Origin: Desulfofustis sp. PB-SRB1
GTDB lineage: Bacteria; Desulfobacterota; Desulfobulbia; Desulfobulbales; Desulfocapsaceae
NCBI GenBank assembly: GCA_016722945.1
Contig: JAEQMT010000010.1
Span: 451,765 to 515,764 of the forward strand
DNA: 64,000 nt
Reading direction: 5' to 3'
The first letter of the stretch is position 1, and every line of letters starts with the position of its first letter. Shown here piece after piece: positions 55,484 to 64,000 of the stretch. Made by a program: the position numbers and the translations under genes. The notes below the pieces were generated by a model that was not told the DNA's origin, did not search any database, and saw only the letters and a program-made list of their open reading frames with translations.

Positions 55484-56206
55484 ATGCTGAAGATAAGAAA
55501 CCTTGAATCGGGTTACGGTAAGCTCAGGGTGCTGAAGCATATATCCATGCACATCAAACATGGTGAAATCGTCGCCATTATCGGTGCAAATGGGGCCGGT
55601 AAGACAACACTGCTCTCTACCATCGCCGGACTTATCAAGGCCCAGTCGGGAGAAATCGTGTTTGCCGACAGAGACCTGGGCACGGTTACGCCCCATCAAT
55701 TGCCGCACCTTGGCTGCGTTATGGTGCCTGAGGGCAGGCAGGTGTTTGCCCCGCTGACGGTAGAGGAAAATCTGATCCTGGGCGGACGGTGCCGGGCCAG
55801 AGACGGTGCCGCTGCTACCGCCAGTCGGTTGGAACATCAGTATGAATTGTTTCCGGTGCTCAGACAGCGGCGGCACCAGTATGCCGGTACGCTTTCCGGC
55901 GGTGAGCAGCAGATGTTGGCCATGGGGCGGGCGCTGATGGCTCAGCCGTCGCTGATCATGCTCGATGAGCCGTCCACCGGGTTGGCGCCGCTCATTGTCC
56001 AGGAGATATTTAAGGTTATTGCCGCCATGCGCGATGAGGGTAAAACGGTGCTGCTGGTGGAGCAGAATGCCAAAGCGGCACTCACCATCGCTGATCGTGG
56101 CTACGTGCTTGAGACCGGTAAGGTCATTTTACAAGGTGCCGCCACCGATCTGCTGGCAAACCGCGACGTTCAGCGTGCCTATCTGGGCCGGGAAAAAATA
56201 GAGTAA
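55484..56206 (+). CDS. livF: Amino-acid ABC transporter ATPase LivF
   Basis: 240-residue ABC ATPase: Walker A GANGAGKTTLLS, LSGGEQQMLAMGRALM and LIMLDEPSTGLAPLIV, the LivF hallmark. Starts six bases after livG. Ends the transporter genes; a GTGGCG/CGCCAC hairpin follows at about 56,217 without a T-run. Confidence 0.94.
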   Translation: MLKIRNLESGYGKLRVLKHISMHIKHGEIVAIIGANGAGKTTLLSTIAGLIKAQSGEIVFADRDLGTVTPHQLPHLGCVMVPEGRQVFAPLTVEENLILGGRCRARDGAAATASRLEHQYELFPVLRQRRHQYAGTLSGGEQQMLAMGRALMAQPSLIMLDEPSTGLAPLIVQEIFKVIAAMRDEGKTVLLVEQNAKAALTIADRGYVLETGKVILQGAATDLLANRDVQRAYLGREKIE

Positions 56207-56301
56207 CGGGGTTTATGTGGCGGGGAGCGCCACTGGACTGTACCTGTGCCTGTAATCTAAAGACGGACGAGAGAAAGATTTTTTTTTATCAATTCTTATG
56301 A

Positions 56302-57636
56302 GTGCATGAAAACGTGAACAGCAACGAGCGACAATGGAGCTACTGGGAGCCGGAACAGGAGACAATCGACCGGGCCGATCTTGAGCAATTACAGCTTGAG
56401 CGGTTACAGGCCACCCTGTATCGGGTGGGTACTCATGTACCGTTTTATCGCAATAAATTTTTTAACATCAAGTTTAACTATGAGTCCCTTCGTGACCTGA
56501 GTGACCTCAGCCGGCTGCCATTTACCACCAAGCAGGATTTGCGTGATAATTATCCGTATGGGCTGTTTGCCGTGCCGTTGCGCGATGTGGTAAGGATTCA
56601 TTCATCTTCGGGGACCACCGGTATGGCCACGGTGGTGGGGTATACCGGAAATGACATCAACACCTGGACGAATCTGGTGGCGCGCGTACTCACCGCCGCC
56701 GGAGTGGGTAAGGATGACGTCATCCAGATTGCCTTCGGCTACGGATTGTTTACCGGCGGGTTCGGCCTCCACTACGGGGCGGAGCGGCTGGGCGCCTCGG
56801 TTATTCCCATTTCGGCGGGCAATACCCGGCGACAGATTCAGATCATGCAGGATTTTAAGTCCAGCGCCCTGGTGTGCACACCCTCGTATGCCTTGAAAAT
56901 GGCTGATGTGATGATGGACATGGGGGTCAACCCCAACGGCCTTTCCCTGAAATACGGGTTGTTTGGGGCCGAGCCCTGGTCCGAGCGGATGCGCCTGGAG
57001 ATCAACGAGCGGCTGGGTATCGTCGCCACCGACAACTATGGTCTTTCCGAGGTGATGGGACCGGGGGTGGCCGGCGAGTGCCTGGAATGCAACGGGTTGC
57101 ATATCAACGAAGACCATTTTCTCGTGGAAATCGTCGATCCGGTGAGCCTCAAGCCGGTCGCACCGGGGGAGATCGGTGAGCTGGTGATTACCACCCTCAC
57201 CAAGGAGGCGTTTCCCATGATTCGTTATCGCACCCGCGATCTCAGCCGCTTGCTGACCGAGCCGTGTCCCTGCGGGCGCACCTTTCACCGAATCGAGCGC
57301 ATCACCGGACGTACCGATGACATGTTGATTATCAAAGGGGTGAACGTCTTTCCCACCCAGATCGAGACGATTCTGTTCGATATCGAGGGAACCCAGCCCC
57401 ATTACAACCTCATTGTCGAGCGTGAGCACCATGAGGACAAGGTAACGGTGCTGGTGGAGGTGGTGGAGTCTATCTTTTTTGACCAGATGAAAAAACAGCG
57501 CACCATTATCGACATCATCAAGAAACGGCTCGCCTCGGAGCTGGGCGTCAGTGTCGATGTGAAACTGGTTGAAGAGCGCAGCCTGGAACGTTTCAACGGC
57601 AAGGGCAGCCGGGTTATCGATAAACGGGCCTTGTAA
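56302..57636 (+). CDS. paaK: Phenylacetate-CoA ligase, second copy
   Basis: 444 residues, related to the copy at 49.7 kb with the same motifs (HSSSGTTGMATVVGYTGND, YGLSEVMGPGVAGEC, DDMLIIKGVNVFPTQIE) but clearly diverged, so it may use a different aryl acid. The start is probably GTG 56302 (or GTG 56314); ribosome-binding site weak. Ends directly at the rph start. Confidence 0.9.
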   Translation: MHENVNSNERQWSYWEPEQETIDRADLEQLQLERLQATLYRVGTHVPFYRNKFFNIKFNYESLRDLSDLSRLPFTTKQDLRDNYPYGLFAVPLRDVVRIHSSSGTTGMATVVGYTGNDINTWTNLVARVLTAAGVGKDDVIQIAFGYGLFTGGFGLHYGAERLGASVIPISAGNTRRQIQIMQDFKSSALVCTPSYALKMADVMMDMGVNPNGLSLKYGLFGAEPWSERMRLEINERLGIVATDNYGLSEVMGPGVAGECLECNGLHINEDHFLVEIVDPVSLKPVAPGEIGELVITTLTKEAFPMIRYRTRDLSRLLTEPCPCGRTFHRIERITGRTDDMLIIKGVNVFPTQIETILFDIEGTQPHYNLIVEREHHEDKVTVLVEVVESIFFDQMKKQRTIIDIIKKRLASELGVSVDVKLVEERSLERFNGKGSRVIDKRAL

Positions 57637-58362
57637 ATGGTGAGCCAGATGGCAGAGAATGCGTTTACCCGTGCCGACGGACGCCTTCCCGACGAACTGC
57701 GTCCGTTTTCCATTGAACGCGGCGTTCAGCCCCGGGCGTATGGCTCGCTGCTGATCAAGGCCGGCGGCACCGAGGTACTCTGTGCGGTGAGTATCGAAGA
57801 TGCGGTTCCCTCCTTTCTCGATGGCTTAAACCAGGGCTGGGTTACCGCCGAATACGCAATGCTGCCGGGTGCCGTCTCCGGCCGGACGCGACGTGAGCAT
57901 GGCGGGCGATCGGGCCGAAGTATGGAAATTCAACGTCTCATCGGGCGCAGCCTCAGGATGATGGTTGATTTAACTGCGCTGGGAACCCACACCCTGCGTA
58001 TCGACTGTGATGTACTCAACGCCGACGGCGGCACCAGAACCGCGGCTATCACCGGCGCCGCTCTGGCACTGCGCTGCGCCATCGCCCGCATGGTGGATGA
58101 GATGCGTATTATCCAGATGCCGGTGGTGGTGCCGCTGGCGGCGGTGTCGGTGGGGATTGTCAAGCAGACGGCATTGCTCGATCTCAGCTATGAAGAAGAC
58201 TCCGCCGCTGAGGCGGATGGCAATTTCGTTATGCGTGTAGATGGCCGATGGATCGAACTGCAGGCAACCGCGGAGGGTGCCCCGCTCACCGACGGGCAGT
58301 TCAGCGCCATGCATGGGCTGGCCCGTCGGGGAATCGGTGAACTTTTGCGGTTGTGGGAGTAG
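57637..58362 (+). CDS. rph: Ribonuclease PH
   Basis: 241-residue phosphorolytic 3' exoribonuclease for tRNA maturation. EYAMLPGAVSGRTRREHG, SMEIQRLIGRSLR and CDVLNADGGTRTAAITGAAL are conserved blocks. ATG 57637 is immediately after the paaK stop; a later ATG (57649, MAENAFTRADGR) is also possible. Confidence 0.94.
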   Translation: MVSQMAENAFTRADGRLPDELRPFSIERGVQPRAYGSLLIKAGGTEVLCAVSIEDAVPSFLDGLNQGWVTAEYAMLPGAVSGRTRREHGGRSGRSMEIQRLIGRSLRMMVDLTALGTHTLRIDCDVLNADGGTRTAAITGAALALRCAIARMVDEMRIIQMPVVVPLAAVSVGIVKQTALLDLSYEEDSAAEADGNFVMRVDGRWIELQATAEGAPLTDGQFSAMHGLARRGIGELLRLWE

Positions 58363-58365
58363 ATC

Positions 58366-58968
58366 ATGAGAAAAAAACAGCTGGAAATTACCGACCGAGC
58401 TGCCATTGATGAAATTTTGTACCGGGCCCGTATCGGCCGGTTGGCCACCATCGGGGCCGACGGCTTTCCCTACATCACCCCGCTCAATTACGTCTATTGG
58501 CAGGGATCGATCTATTTTCATTGCGCTCTCACCGGCGAGAAACTCGACAATATTGCACGAGATCCGCGTGTCTGTTTCACCGTGGACATCCCTCTGTCTT
58601 ATCTCGATCTTGACTATTTTGGCGACTACCCGGAAGGATGCCGGGTGCATCAGTTCTACCATTGCGTTATTATCCGCGGGCGTGCTGAAATCGTTGATGA
58701 ACCTCGGGAAAAAAGCGGCGCTCTCAACGCCCTGGTGGCAAGTCACGAGCCCAAGGGACGCGGGTTTCAGCCGATCACCCCGGACACCGATGCCTACAGT
58801 ATCTGCGCGGTGGTCGCGGTGCGGATCGAATCAATCACCGGCAAAGCCGATCTGGCCCAGAAAAAAAGCGTGGAAGAAAAACAAAAACTCAGTGAGTTTT
58901 TTAAAAAGCGCGGCTTACCTGAAGACAGAGAAACAGCCATATTAATAAAAAAGCACTATTCACCATAA
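58366..58968 (+). CDS. PPOX-family flavoprotein (NimA-like)
   Basis: 200 residues of the pyridoxamine 5'-phosphate oxidase-related group: RIGRLATIGADGFPYITPLN, YFHCALTGEKLDNIARDPRV and a lysine-rich C-terminus. NimA-type members bind FMN or haem and act on nitro compounds, but this cannot be concluded here. Three bases after rph. Confidence 0.85.
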   Translation: MRKKQLEITDRAAIDEILYRARIGRLATIGADGFPYITPLNYVYWQGSIYFHCALTGEKLDNIARDPRVCFTVDIPLSYLDLDYFGDYPEGCRVHQFYHCVIIRGRAEIVDEPREKSGALNALVASHEPKGRGFQPITPDTDAYSICAVVAVRIESITGKADLAQKKSVEEKQKLSEFFKKRGLPEDRETAILIKKHYSP

Positions 58969-58976
58969 TTGTCGTA

Positions 58977-60248
58977 ATGAATGAACGGACTCCCATGAAC
59001 AATGATTTAGGCGCACTCAGCGCGGCAGACAGAGATATCTTTGATTTAATCAAGGCCGAAGAGCAACGTCAGTTTGATAATATCCGGTTGATCGCTTCGG
59101 AAAACTATGTGTCAATGGCGGTGCTGGAGGCCACCGGTTCTGTTTTCACCAATAAATATTCGGAAGGCTATCCCGGCAAACGCTACTACGAGGGGCAGCA
59201 GTTTGTCGATCAGGTGGAACTGCTGGCCATAAACCGGGCTAAAGAACTGTTCGGCGCCGAACACATCAACGTCCAACCTTACTCCGGCTCTCCCGCCAAC
59301 CTGGCGGTCTACCTCGCCTTTTTAGAGCCCGGTGATACGATCCTGGGCATGTCGCTGCCCCATGGCGGTCATCTGACCCATGGCGCCGCCGTCTCCATCT
59401 CCGGGCGCTACTTCAACGCCGAAACATATGGTATAAACCTCCATACCGGGCTGCTCGACTATGATGAGCTGCGGGCAAAGGCCCTGTCATGCCGGCCCAA
59501 GATCATTATCGCCGGGCACTCCGCTTACCCGCGGGTGGTTGATTTTGAACGGTATCGAGCCATTGCCGATGAGGCGGGGGCATTGCTCTTTGTTGACATG
59601 GCCCATTTCGCCGGACTGGTGGCGGGCGGCGCCCATCCATCGCCGGTACCCCTGGCCGATGTGGTGACCACCACCACCCACAAATCGCTGCGCGGTCCGC
59701 GAGGTGCCATCATCATGTGTAAACAGCAGTATGCCAAGGCAATCGACAAGGCGGTGTTTCCAGGTATCCAGGGTGGTCCGCACAATCACAGCACGGCGGC
59801 CATGGCGGTGGCCTTTAAAGAGGCCTTGCAGCCGGAGTTTAGCCGCTATGCCCACCAGATTGTCGACAATTCTCGGGCTTTGGCTGGGACGCTGAATGAG
59901 CACGGCTTTGATCTTGTCACCGGCGGCAGCGACACCCATGTGGTACTGGTGGATCTGCGCAACAAGCAGGTATCGGGTAAGCTGGCGGCGCGTGCACTGG
60001 ATCGGGCCGGGCTGGTGGTCAATTACAATGCGGTTCCCTTTGATACCTGCAAGCCCACCAACCCAAGCGGCATCCGCCTCGGCACCGCGGCGGTAACCAC
60101 GCGCGGCTTCAAAGAAGCGGAGATGAGGCGGGTCGGTGACTGGATAAACCGGGTTCTCACAGAACCCGAGAACGAAAAGGAGCAGCAGCGAGTCAGCGCC
60201 GAGATTAAAGCACTCTGCCGCGATTTTTCACCTCCCGGGCCATATTAA
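58977..60248 (+). CDS. glyA: Serine hydroxymethyltransferase
   Basis: 423-residue PLP enzyme converting serine and tetrahydrofolate to glycine and methylene-tetrahydrofolate. LIASENYVS, NKYSEGYPGKRYYEGQQ, and VTTTTHKSLRGPRG with the PLP lysine are all present. ATG 58977 starts eight bases after the previous gene; a second ATG at 58995 is possible. A small CCTAATATTTAGG hairpin follows the stop. Confidence 0.97.
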   Translation: MNERTPMNNDLGALSAADRDIFDLIKAEEQRQFDNIRLIASENYVSMAVLEATGSVFTNKYSEGYPGKRYYEGQQFVDQVELLAINRAKELFGAEHINVQPYSGSPANLAVYLAFLEPGDTILGMSLPHGGHLTHGAAVSISGRYFNAETYGINLHTGLLDYDELRAKALSCRPKIIIAGHSAYPRVVDFERYRAIADEAGALLFVDMAHFAGLVAGGAHPSPVPLADVVTTTTHKSLRGPRGAIIMCKQQYAKAIDKAVFPGIQGGPHNHSTAAMAVAFKEALQPEFSRYAHQIVDNSRALAGTLNEHGFDLVTGGSDTHVVLVDLRNKQVSGKLAARALDRAGLVVNYNAVPFDTCKPTNPSGIRLGTAAVTTRGFKEAEMRRVGDWINRVLTEPENEKEQQRVSAEIKALCRDFSPPGPY

Positions 60249-60291
60249 TTGAGTTGCTAAACAGGCCTAATATTTAGGCAGAATTGTAACA

Positions 60292-60415
60292 TGAGAATTT
60301 TCGTTCAAGACCAAGGCACGAGAAACATGTTGCCGCAGGCCGACCTGATATTCCGAGGATAAACTTTTTTGCGCAAATATGAGGTTGGGCAAAAAGGCCA
60401 TTTTGCAAGGTTCCC
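60292..60415 (+). repeat. Repeat family B, copy 4
   Basis: 124 bp from ATGAGAATTTTCGTTCAAGA through GATATTCCGAGGATAAAC to TTTTGCAAGGTTCCC. The best-conserved copy. Directly abuts the left end of the insertion sequence, so the IS entered at or near its right end. Confidence 0.65.
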
Positions 60416-62498
60416 TTAACCCAACTTTGCACGGTCAAGTTATAAATTCAAGTAATTTCGGTAATTTAGTCCCCACCACATACTCTTTATGTCACTACTT
60501 TTGTCATTTTATATGATCGTCTTTATTACCTGCCCAGGCTGGCTTGCCACTCCTAGAGCGCTATATATTTGCTGCTGAGCCGGTTCAGGACGGGTGCTTT
60601 TCCTCACATGAACCGTGTCTCCATTGGAGCACCGCATGGACACCGTTACCCGCGCCTGACTGGATAACAATTTCCGCAACCGCGACCAGCTGTAAGTGAT
60701 CTTTTCCGTGCGCAGTCTTATCCGGATTGTGTGGATAAGGTGATAGGCTAATACGGTAATGAACAGGTGAGATGAAACACGTTCTGCCAGCTGGTGGTGC
60801 ACTGGTCGAAGACCAAGCTCAGATTTCAGCGAACGAAATACCGCCTCAAGATCGGTCAGCATGGTATAGGTCTTCCACAATCTGGACTCATCCCACCCGG
60901 TCTGACTGGTTCGCAGACAATATACTCCTGGATGGGTGTCGGTTGTCGCCGCTGCTGGATGTCGTTTCCAGGTAATCTCAGTCGCATTACCGCCGGCTTC
61001 ATCTTTTGTCACGGAGATGGTGAATTGTCTGGAGACGCGGGCATACTTTTGTCGCATGCGGCCAATCTTCCCCATCACCTTGTCATAGTTTTTCAGACAT
61101 TGTTTTTTGTGCAATCCGGAACGCAGCTTTTCCAACGCTTCTTCAAATCGGCTGACGAAACGATTGCTGATCGCCGTATCCTTTTTCTCACGCTGTGTGG
61201 AATGGCAATAGAGCAGTGTTTCCCCGGAGTTCTCGTCAAACACCTGGTGAACCCGCACCGTACACTCCGTATCTTGTTTTACGACAACCGATGAAGCCTC
61301 ATCAAACTCACGGTGCTTCTTTCTGCTCACCACAAGATAGGGGTAGTGGTGCTCTGTGAGCCAGCTGAGGTTATCTTCCGTGGCAATGCCGGCATCCATC
61401 ACCACGGTAGGCTTGTGGCCGGAAGAAGAGGAGCCTTTTTCTAATCCGGAGATCATGTCAGCCAGCGTACCGGGCTCGTTCACATTACCCTTATAGACAT
61501 GGCTGCGCCGGGGAAAACCACTGGAATCGAGCACCAGGCCAAGCGTAACCAGCGGGCAATCGGCTCTTTTTTCCTTGGAGTGACCATGGGCCGCCAGTGC
61601 ATTGCCCCGGCTTTGCCCTTCAAAATAGGTATTAGTCAAATCGTATAATGTAATGGTCTCTTGCAGACCAAACAGGCTTTGCTCTCGGCGAAAAAGATGC
61701 TCTTCAAGAGCTGCCTTGCGAGCAAGGAGCCGGTCGGCAATCCGGTACATTTCATGCAATTTTAGCGTGGCGAAATCATAGCCGATGAGCTCCCCCAGTC
61801 CGGAGCGATCCCGGAGCCATCGATGGGTTGCCAACTCGCTGCCGGGTTCGCAGGCTCTGCCGATGATCGTCCCGATGGCAGCGGCTGTTTGTGGTGCGTT
61901 GAACCCCAGTTCGGCAAGCTTCTTTTCAAGTCCAAGCATGCGCAGTGCTTCCAGACTGACATGTTCCGCGCCAACACTGCGGGGTCTGCTCAGGTCAATG
62001 GTATCAAGATCGACTTCGCGGTAATCCGTACCACCTGGCTGGCTGGTATTATGTTGTGATACGATCAGTTTTGCGGCAATATCCTGGGCTGTTTTTTCTA
62101 TATCACTATCGATTTCAAACAATGACTGTTGGCCGCTCAGGATATCTTCAACGCGCCTGGCCAGATCGGGCCACTGCTCGCGCGGCAGGGAGAAATCAGT
62201 GCCAAGATTGAGCAGGGTATATTGCTTGACACCGGTGGCGGTTCGCTTGGATTCAACAAGGCGATAGGTATAATACTTTCCGCCATCTTTTCTGCTTTTG
62301 ATTTGGGCTCTTCTGATATACATACGGGCGAGTATGTCAGACAAAACCAGGCGTGTCAAGAACTATTTACTATATTATGTCACTACAATAACAATCCGAA
62401 AACTAAGTTACTGTTTTATGGTGCTTATTGCATTCAAGAAGTCCTGTTTTAGCAAGTGTTAACAATCTTCAAGAGCTATTTGTGGAAAGTTGGGTTAA
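60416..62498 (-). mobile_element. IS1634-family insertion sequence
   Basis: About 2.08 kb bounded by inverted repeats TTAACCCAACTTTGCAC (60416-60432) and its near-complement GTGGAAAGTTGGGTTAA (62482-62498), one mismatch. The outer TTAA may belong to the repeat or be a 4-bp target duplication. One transposase gene is inside, intact. Confidence 0.8.
60509..62323 (-). CDS. IS1634-family transposase
   Basis: 604 residues from ATG 62323 (MYIRRAQIKSRKDGGKYYTY); frame open to 62359. DDE-type transposase of the IS4/IS1634 group: LYDLTNTYFEGQSRGNALAA, VMDAGIATEDNLSWL and a late YTMLTDLEAVFRSLKSELGL with YHLIHTIRIRL carry the conserved aspartate, aspartate and glutamate blocks. No frameshift or stop, so possibly active. 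Confidence 0.92.
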   Translation of the reverse strand: MYIRRAQIKSRKDGGKYYTYRLVESKRTATGVKQYTLLNLGTDFSLPREQWPDLARRVEDILSGQQSLFEIDSDIEKTAQDIAAKLIVSQHNTSQPGGTDYREVDLDTIDLSRPRSVGAEHVSLEALRMLGLEKKLAELGFNAPQTAAAIGTIIGRACEPGSELATHRWLRDRSGLGELIGYDFATLKLHEMYRIADRLLARKAALEEHLFRREQSLFGLQETITLYDLTNTYFEGQSRGNALAAHGHSKEKRADCPLVTLGLVLDSSGFPRRSHVYKGNVNEPGTLADMISGLEKGSSSSGHKPTVVMDAGIATEDNLSWLTEHHYPYLVVSRKKHREFDEASSVVVKQDTECTVRVHQVFDENSGETLLYCHSTQREKKDTAISNRFVSRFEEALEKLRSGLHKKQCLKNYDKVMGKIGRMRQKYARVSRQFTISVTKDEAGGNATEITWKRHPAAATTDTHPGVYCLRTSQTGWDESRLWKTYTMLTDLEAVFRSLKSELGLRPVHHQLAERVSSHLFITVLAYHLIHTIRIRLRTEKITYSWSRLRKLLSSQARVTVSMRCSNGDTVHVRKSTRPEPAQQQIYSALGVASQPGQVIKTII

Positions 62499-62626
62499 TT
62501 CCGAAGTAACTGTCACCAGGGTTGCATGGTATCAATTCCTCCCTACCCCCATTCTATCTGTTTGAACGATGTGTAGAGCCGGGTGCCTCGGCGCGGCAAT
62601 GTCAACAACAAAGGGTGGTTGGTAGC

Positions 62627-62833
62627 TCAGGCAGTTTTGAGATCGGAGATGAGTTTGAAGGCCAGGGCGGCTCTTTCGTTGCGGGTTAGCTCCGCCTCTG
62701 CCATGGTCACCAAGCGCTGAATGCGGGGCGATGATTCCGGATCGTTTTTAGCCAGCCGGAGCCCTTCCTGCATCTGCTGCTCGTTAATGCAGTGCACCGA
62801 TTTACCGCCCATAAGTGAAATCGTATTACTCAT
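62627..62833 (-). CDS. Small helical protein, 68 aa
   Basis: I choose ATG 62833, which overlaps the stop of the Fe-S carrier gene (ATGA) and follows AGGAG. MSNTISLMGGKSVHCINEQQ and a helical remainder ending RNERAALAFKLISDLKTA. Probably translationally coupled to the Fe-S carrier; function unknown. Confidence 0.65.
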   Translation of the reverse strand: MSNTISLMGGKSVHCINEQQMQEGLRLAKNDPESSPRIQRLVTMAEAELTRNERAALAFKLISDLKTA

Positions 62834-63192
62834 GGCAGGGGGGCTCCTTTGTCCGCGAGTTGGGGAAACCCGGCCAAGGCAAAGCTGGCGCCGCACCCAC
62901 AGCTGGTTTCGTTTTTGCTGTTGGTAAAGCGAAAGCCGGCGCTGATCAGATCATCGGAATAATCAACCACGAGACCCTCAAGAAGGGGCAGACTCACCCT
63001 ATCGGCAACGACGGTAAGTTCATCGTCGACCAGTATGATTACCTCACTTTCTCTTTTTTCAGTATCAATTTCGGCGTCATAGACCATGCCCGCACAGCCT
63101 CCCGCCTTTACGGTAAGTCGCACCACGCTGCCGGGTTGGGCATAACGAGCAATCTGTTTGCGAGCCCGATCGCTTATCTGTATGGTGGCCAT
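62830..63192 (-). CDS. A-type iron-sulfur carrier (IscA/HesB family)
   Basis: 120 residues from ATG 63192. The three ligand cysteines are present with family spacing: C33 in KAGGCAGM, C98 and C100 in ETSCGCGAS. The scaffold passes Fe-S clusters to apoproteins. The frame extends upstream to 63297 without a ribosome-binding site. Which A-type subclass it is cannot be told by eye. Confidence 0.9.
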   Translation of the reverse strand: MATIQISDRARKQIARYAQPGSVVRLTVKAGGCAGMVYDAEIDTEKRESEVIILVDDELTVVADRVSLPLLEGLVVDYSDDLISAGFRFTNSKNETSCGCGASFALAGFPQLADKGAPLP

Positions 63193-63824
63193 AATCTTCT
63201 CGATCCTGGTGTTAGCTTGGATATATAATCTTTTCCGACTTATAGGAATGATTGATCCATGTGACAAGTTATTCAATCTATTTTCCAGGCTCTGCAATCC
63301 AAAAAAATAAAGACCATGTCCCGGCGCGCTGGAAATTGACCAAGGGGTGCTTACTCTGAAGTAGGTTATTCAGTGTGAGGGGCCATGGTTTCGCAGAAAT
63401 ATCAACTTATATCGATTCACCTGCTGTTGAGCATCGGGGCAATGCTGCTTCATCTCAGGACTCATTGCGTACCGAGAGCTTATTTTTCAGGTGGGCGGCG
63501 CCGATGACGGTGCGGGCAGGGTGGGTGTGCTTGTCATAAACCTCGTCATTGCCACACCCGCCATCGCCGCTGCCGAGGTAAGCGATGACGAATGGGATAA
63601 GGTTTTTATGGCTCTTGTCGGTGCCAGGTGCTCCTTGGCCGCCTGGATACCGCTGAAGATGATGCATCATTTGTTGCGTATCTGTGTGCGGAGGCGGCAA
63701 ATTGTTTTGTCGGGCAGCTATTTCCGCTATGCGGCGGCTGGATTTCGCGCTGAGAGAGATGCGTAATTATAGTAAGTAGTTAAAAAAAGAACTTTTACTA
63801 CACAGCAATCAGAGGAATGCCAAA
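63193..63824. other. Gap with no confident gene
   Basis: About 630 bases. Frames of 81 codons on the minus strand (63,455-63,700) and 91 on the plus strand (63,491-63,766) overlap, and neither has a convincing start or recognisable motif. The minus-strand frame contains a Gly/Asp-rich stretch (YLGSGDGGCGNDEVYDKH) that could be a gene remnant. Confidence 0.35.
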
Positions 63825-64000
63825 ATGACTATTGATAAACTCGCGAAACTGCGGGAGGAATGGTACAGCCAGCCGGATCATTCCGAGCAGACGGAAGAAG
63901 AGCACATCGATGACGAGCTGTTAGAGCTCAACATCTTGTTCAAATCACGCGGGGTGACGGTGGCGGGCGAGAACAGCGTTACCGTCAGCAAAGATGAAAC
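63825..64000 (+). CDS. Unknown protein, N-terminal part only
   Basis: Starts at ATG 63825 with AGAGGAAT upstream and runs off the window (58 codons). MTIDKLAKLREEWYSQPDHS then an acidic segment (EQTEEEHIDDELLELN). Soluble, acidic; family not recognised. Confidence 0.55.
   Translation, partial: MTIDKLAKLREEWYSQPDHSEQTEEEHIDDELLELNILFKSRGVTVAGENSVTVSKDE

Noticed and set aside
1-64000. CRISPR array
   Set aside because: No regularly spaced short direct repeats with unique spacers; all repeats seen are dispersed or inverted.

Overview
The window looks like chromosomal DNA of a sulfate-reducing or sulfur-metabolising member of the Desulfobacterota, possibly Desulfobulbales. This rests on gene content, not on a database search: periplasmic multihaem cytochrome c with Tat-exported ferredoxin and NrfD-type membrane subunits, iorAB with paaK and a liv transporter, an Elp3-like radical SAM gene next to rnc, and a rubredoxin-like membrane protein. 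Most genes are moderately GC-rich with good Shine-Dalgarno sites and many 4-bp ATGA/GTGA overlaps. The window contains one tRNA (Cys) and no rRNA.

Layout. 1-4,100: end of an unknown gene, a MITE-like repeat, a frameshifted LysE exporter and an AT-rich island with two lipoprotein genes. 4,100-24,100: housekeeping block with an RNase R-like nuclease, era, DUF1992, then ctpA-envC-ftsX-ftsE on the minus strand; ileS-lspA-fabD-glgP on the plus strand; tRNA-Cys; rnc, a radical SAM gene, an ABC-F gene and a rubredoxin/membrane fusion. 24,100-31,400: aromatic aminotransferase, aldo/keto reductase, then small accessory genes ending in a REP-associated (RAYT) transposase and a decayed second copy of the aldo/keto reductase 3' end. 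31,400-41,700: minus-strand redox/regulatory locus, with a sensor kinase, a membrane PAS protein and an NtrC-family regulator upstream of an ftsH paralogue, pentahaem cytochrome c, four-cluster ferredoxin and NrfD/HybB subunit (frameshifted). 42,000-46,100: PPOX protein, tiny conserved-looking protein, broken gene, vapBC and an alanine/Na+ symporter. 46,100-57,600: CBS-ACT protein, then iorA-iorB-paaK-ACT-livKHMGF-paaK, a coherent route for uptake and oxidation of aromatic amino acids via aryl-pyruvates to aryl-acetates/CoA esters; the aminotransferase at 24.1-25.3 kb could supply the first step. 57,600-64,000: rph, PPOX protein, glyA, an IS1634-like insertion sequence, an A-type Fe-S carrier and a truncated gene at the edge.

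The most notable non-gene structure is repeat content. One MITE-like family (four copies, 135-162 bp, terminal inverted repeats, probable 4-5 bp target duplications at three copies) and a second, more degenerate family (four or five copies) occupy many of the intergenic gaps. Three copies of a 28-29 nt REP-like sequence surround the start of era and contribute to its N-terminus.

The best candidate for an unusual system is the 31.9-41.7 kb locus. A three-gene phosphorelay-like operon lies upstream of a membrane protease co-transcribed with a periplasm-facing electron-transfer module. A 32-bp palindrome lies in the gap between them, and a 17-nt half-site of it (15/17 identical) lies just upstream of the kinase. 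The protease also carries an unusual CxxC just before its AAA domain.
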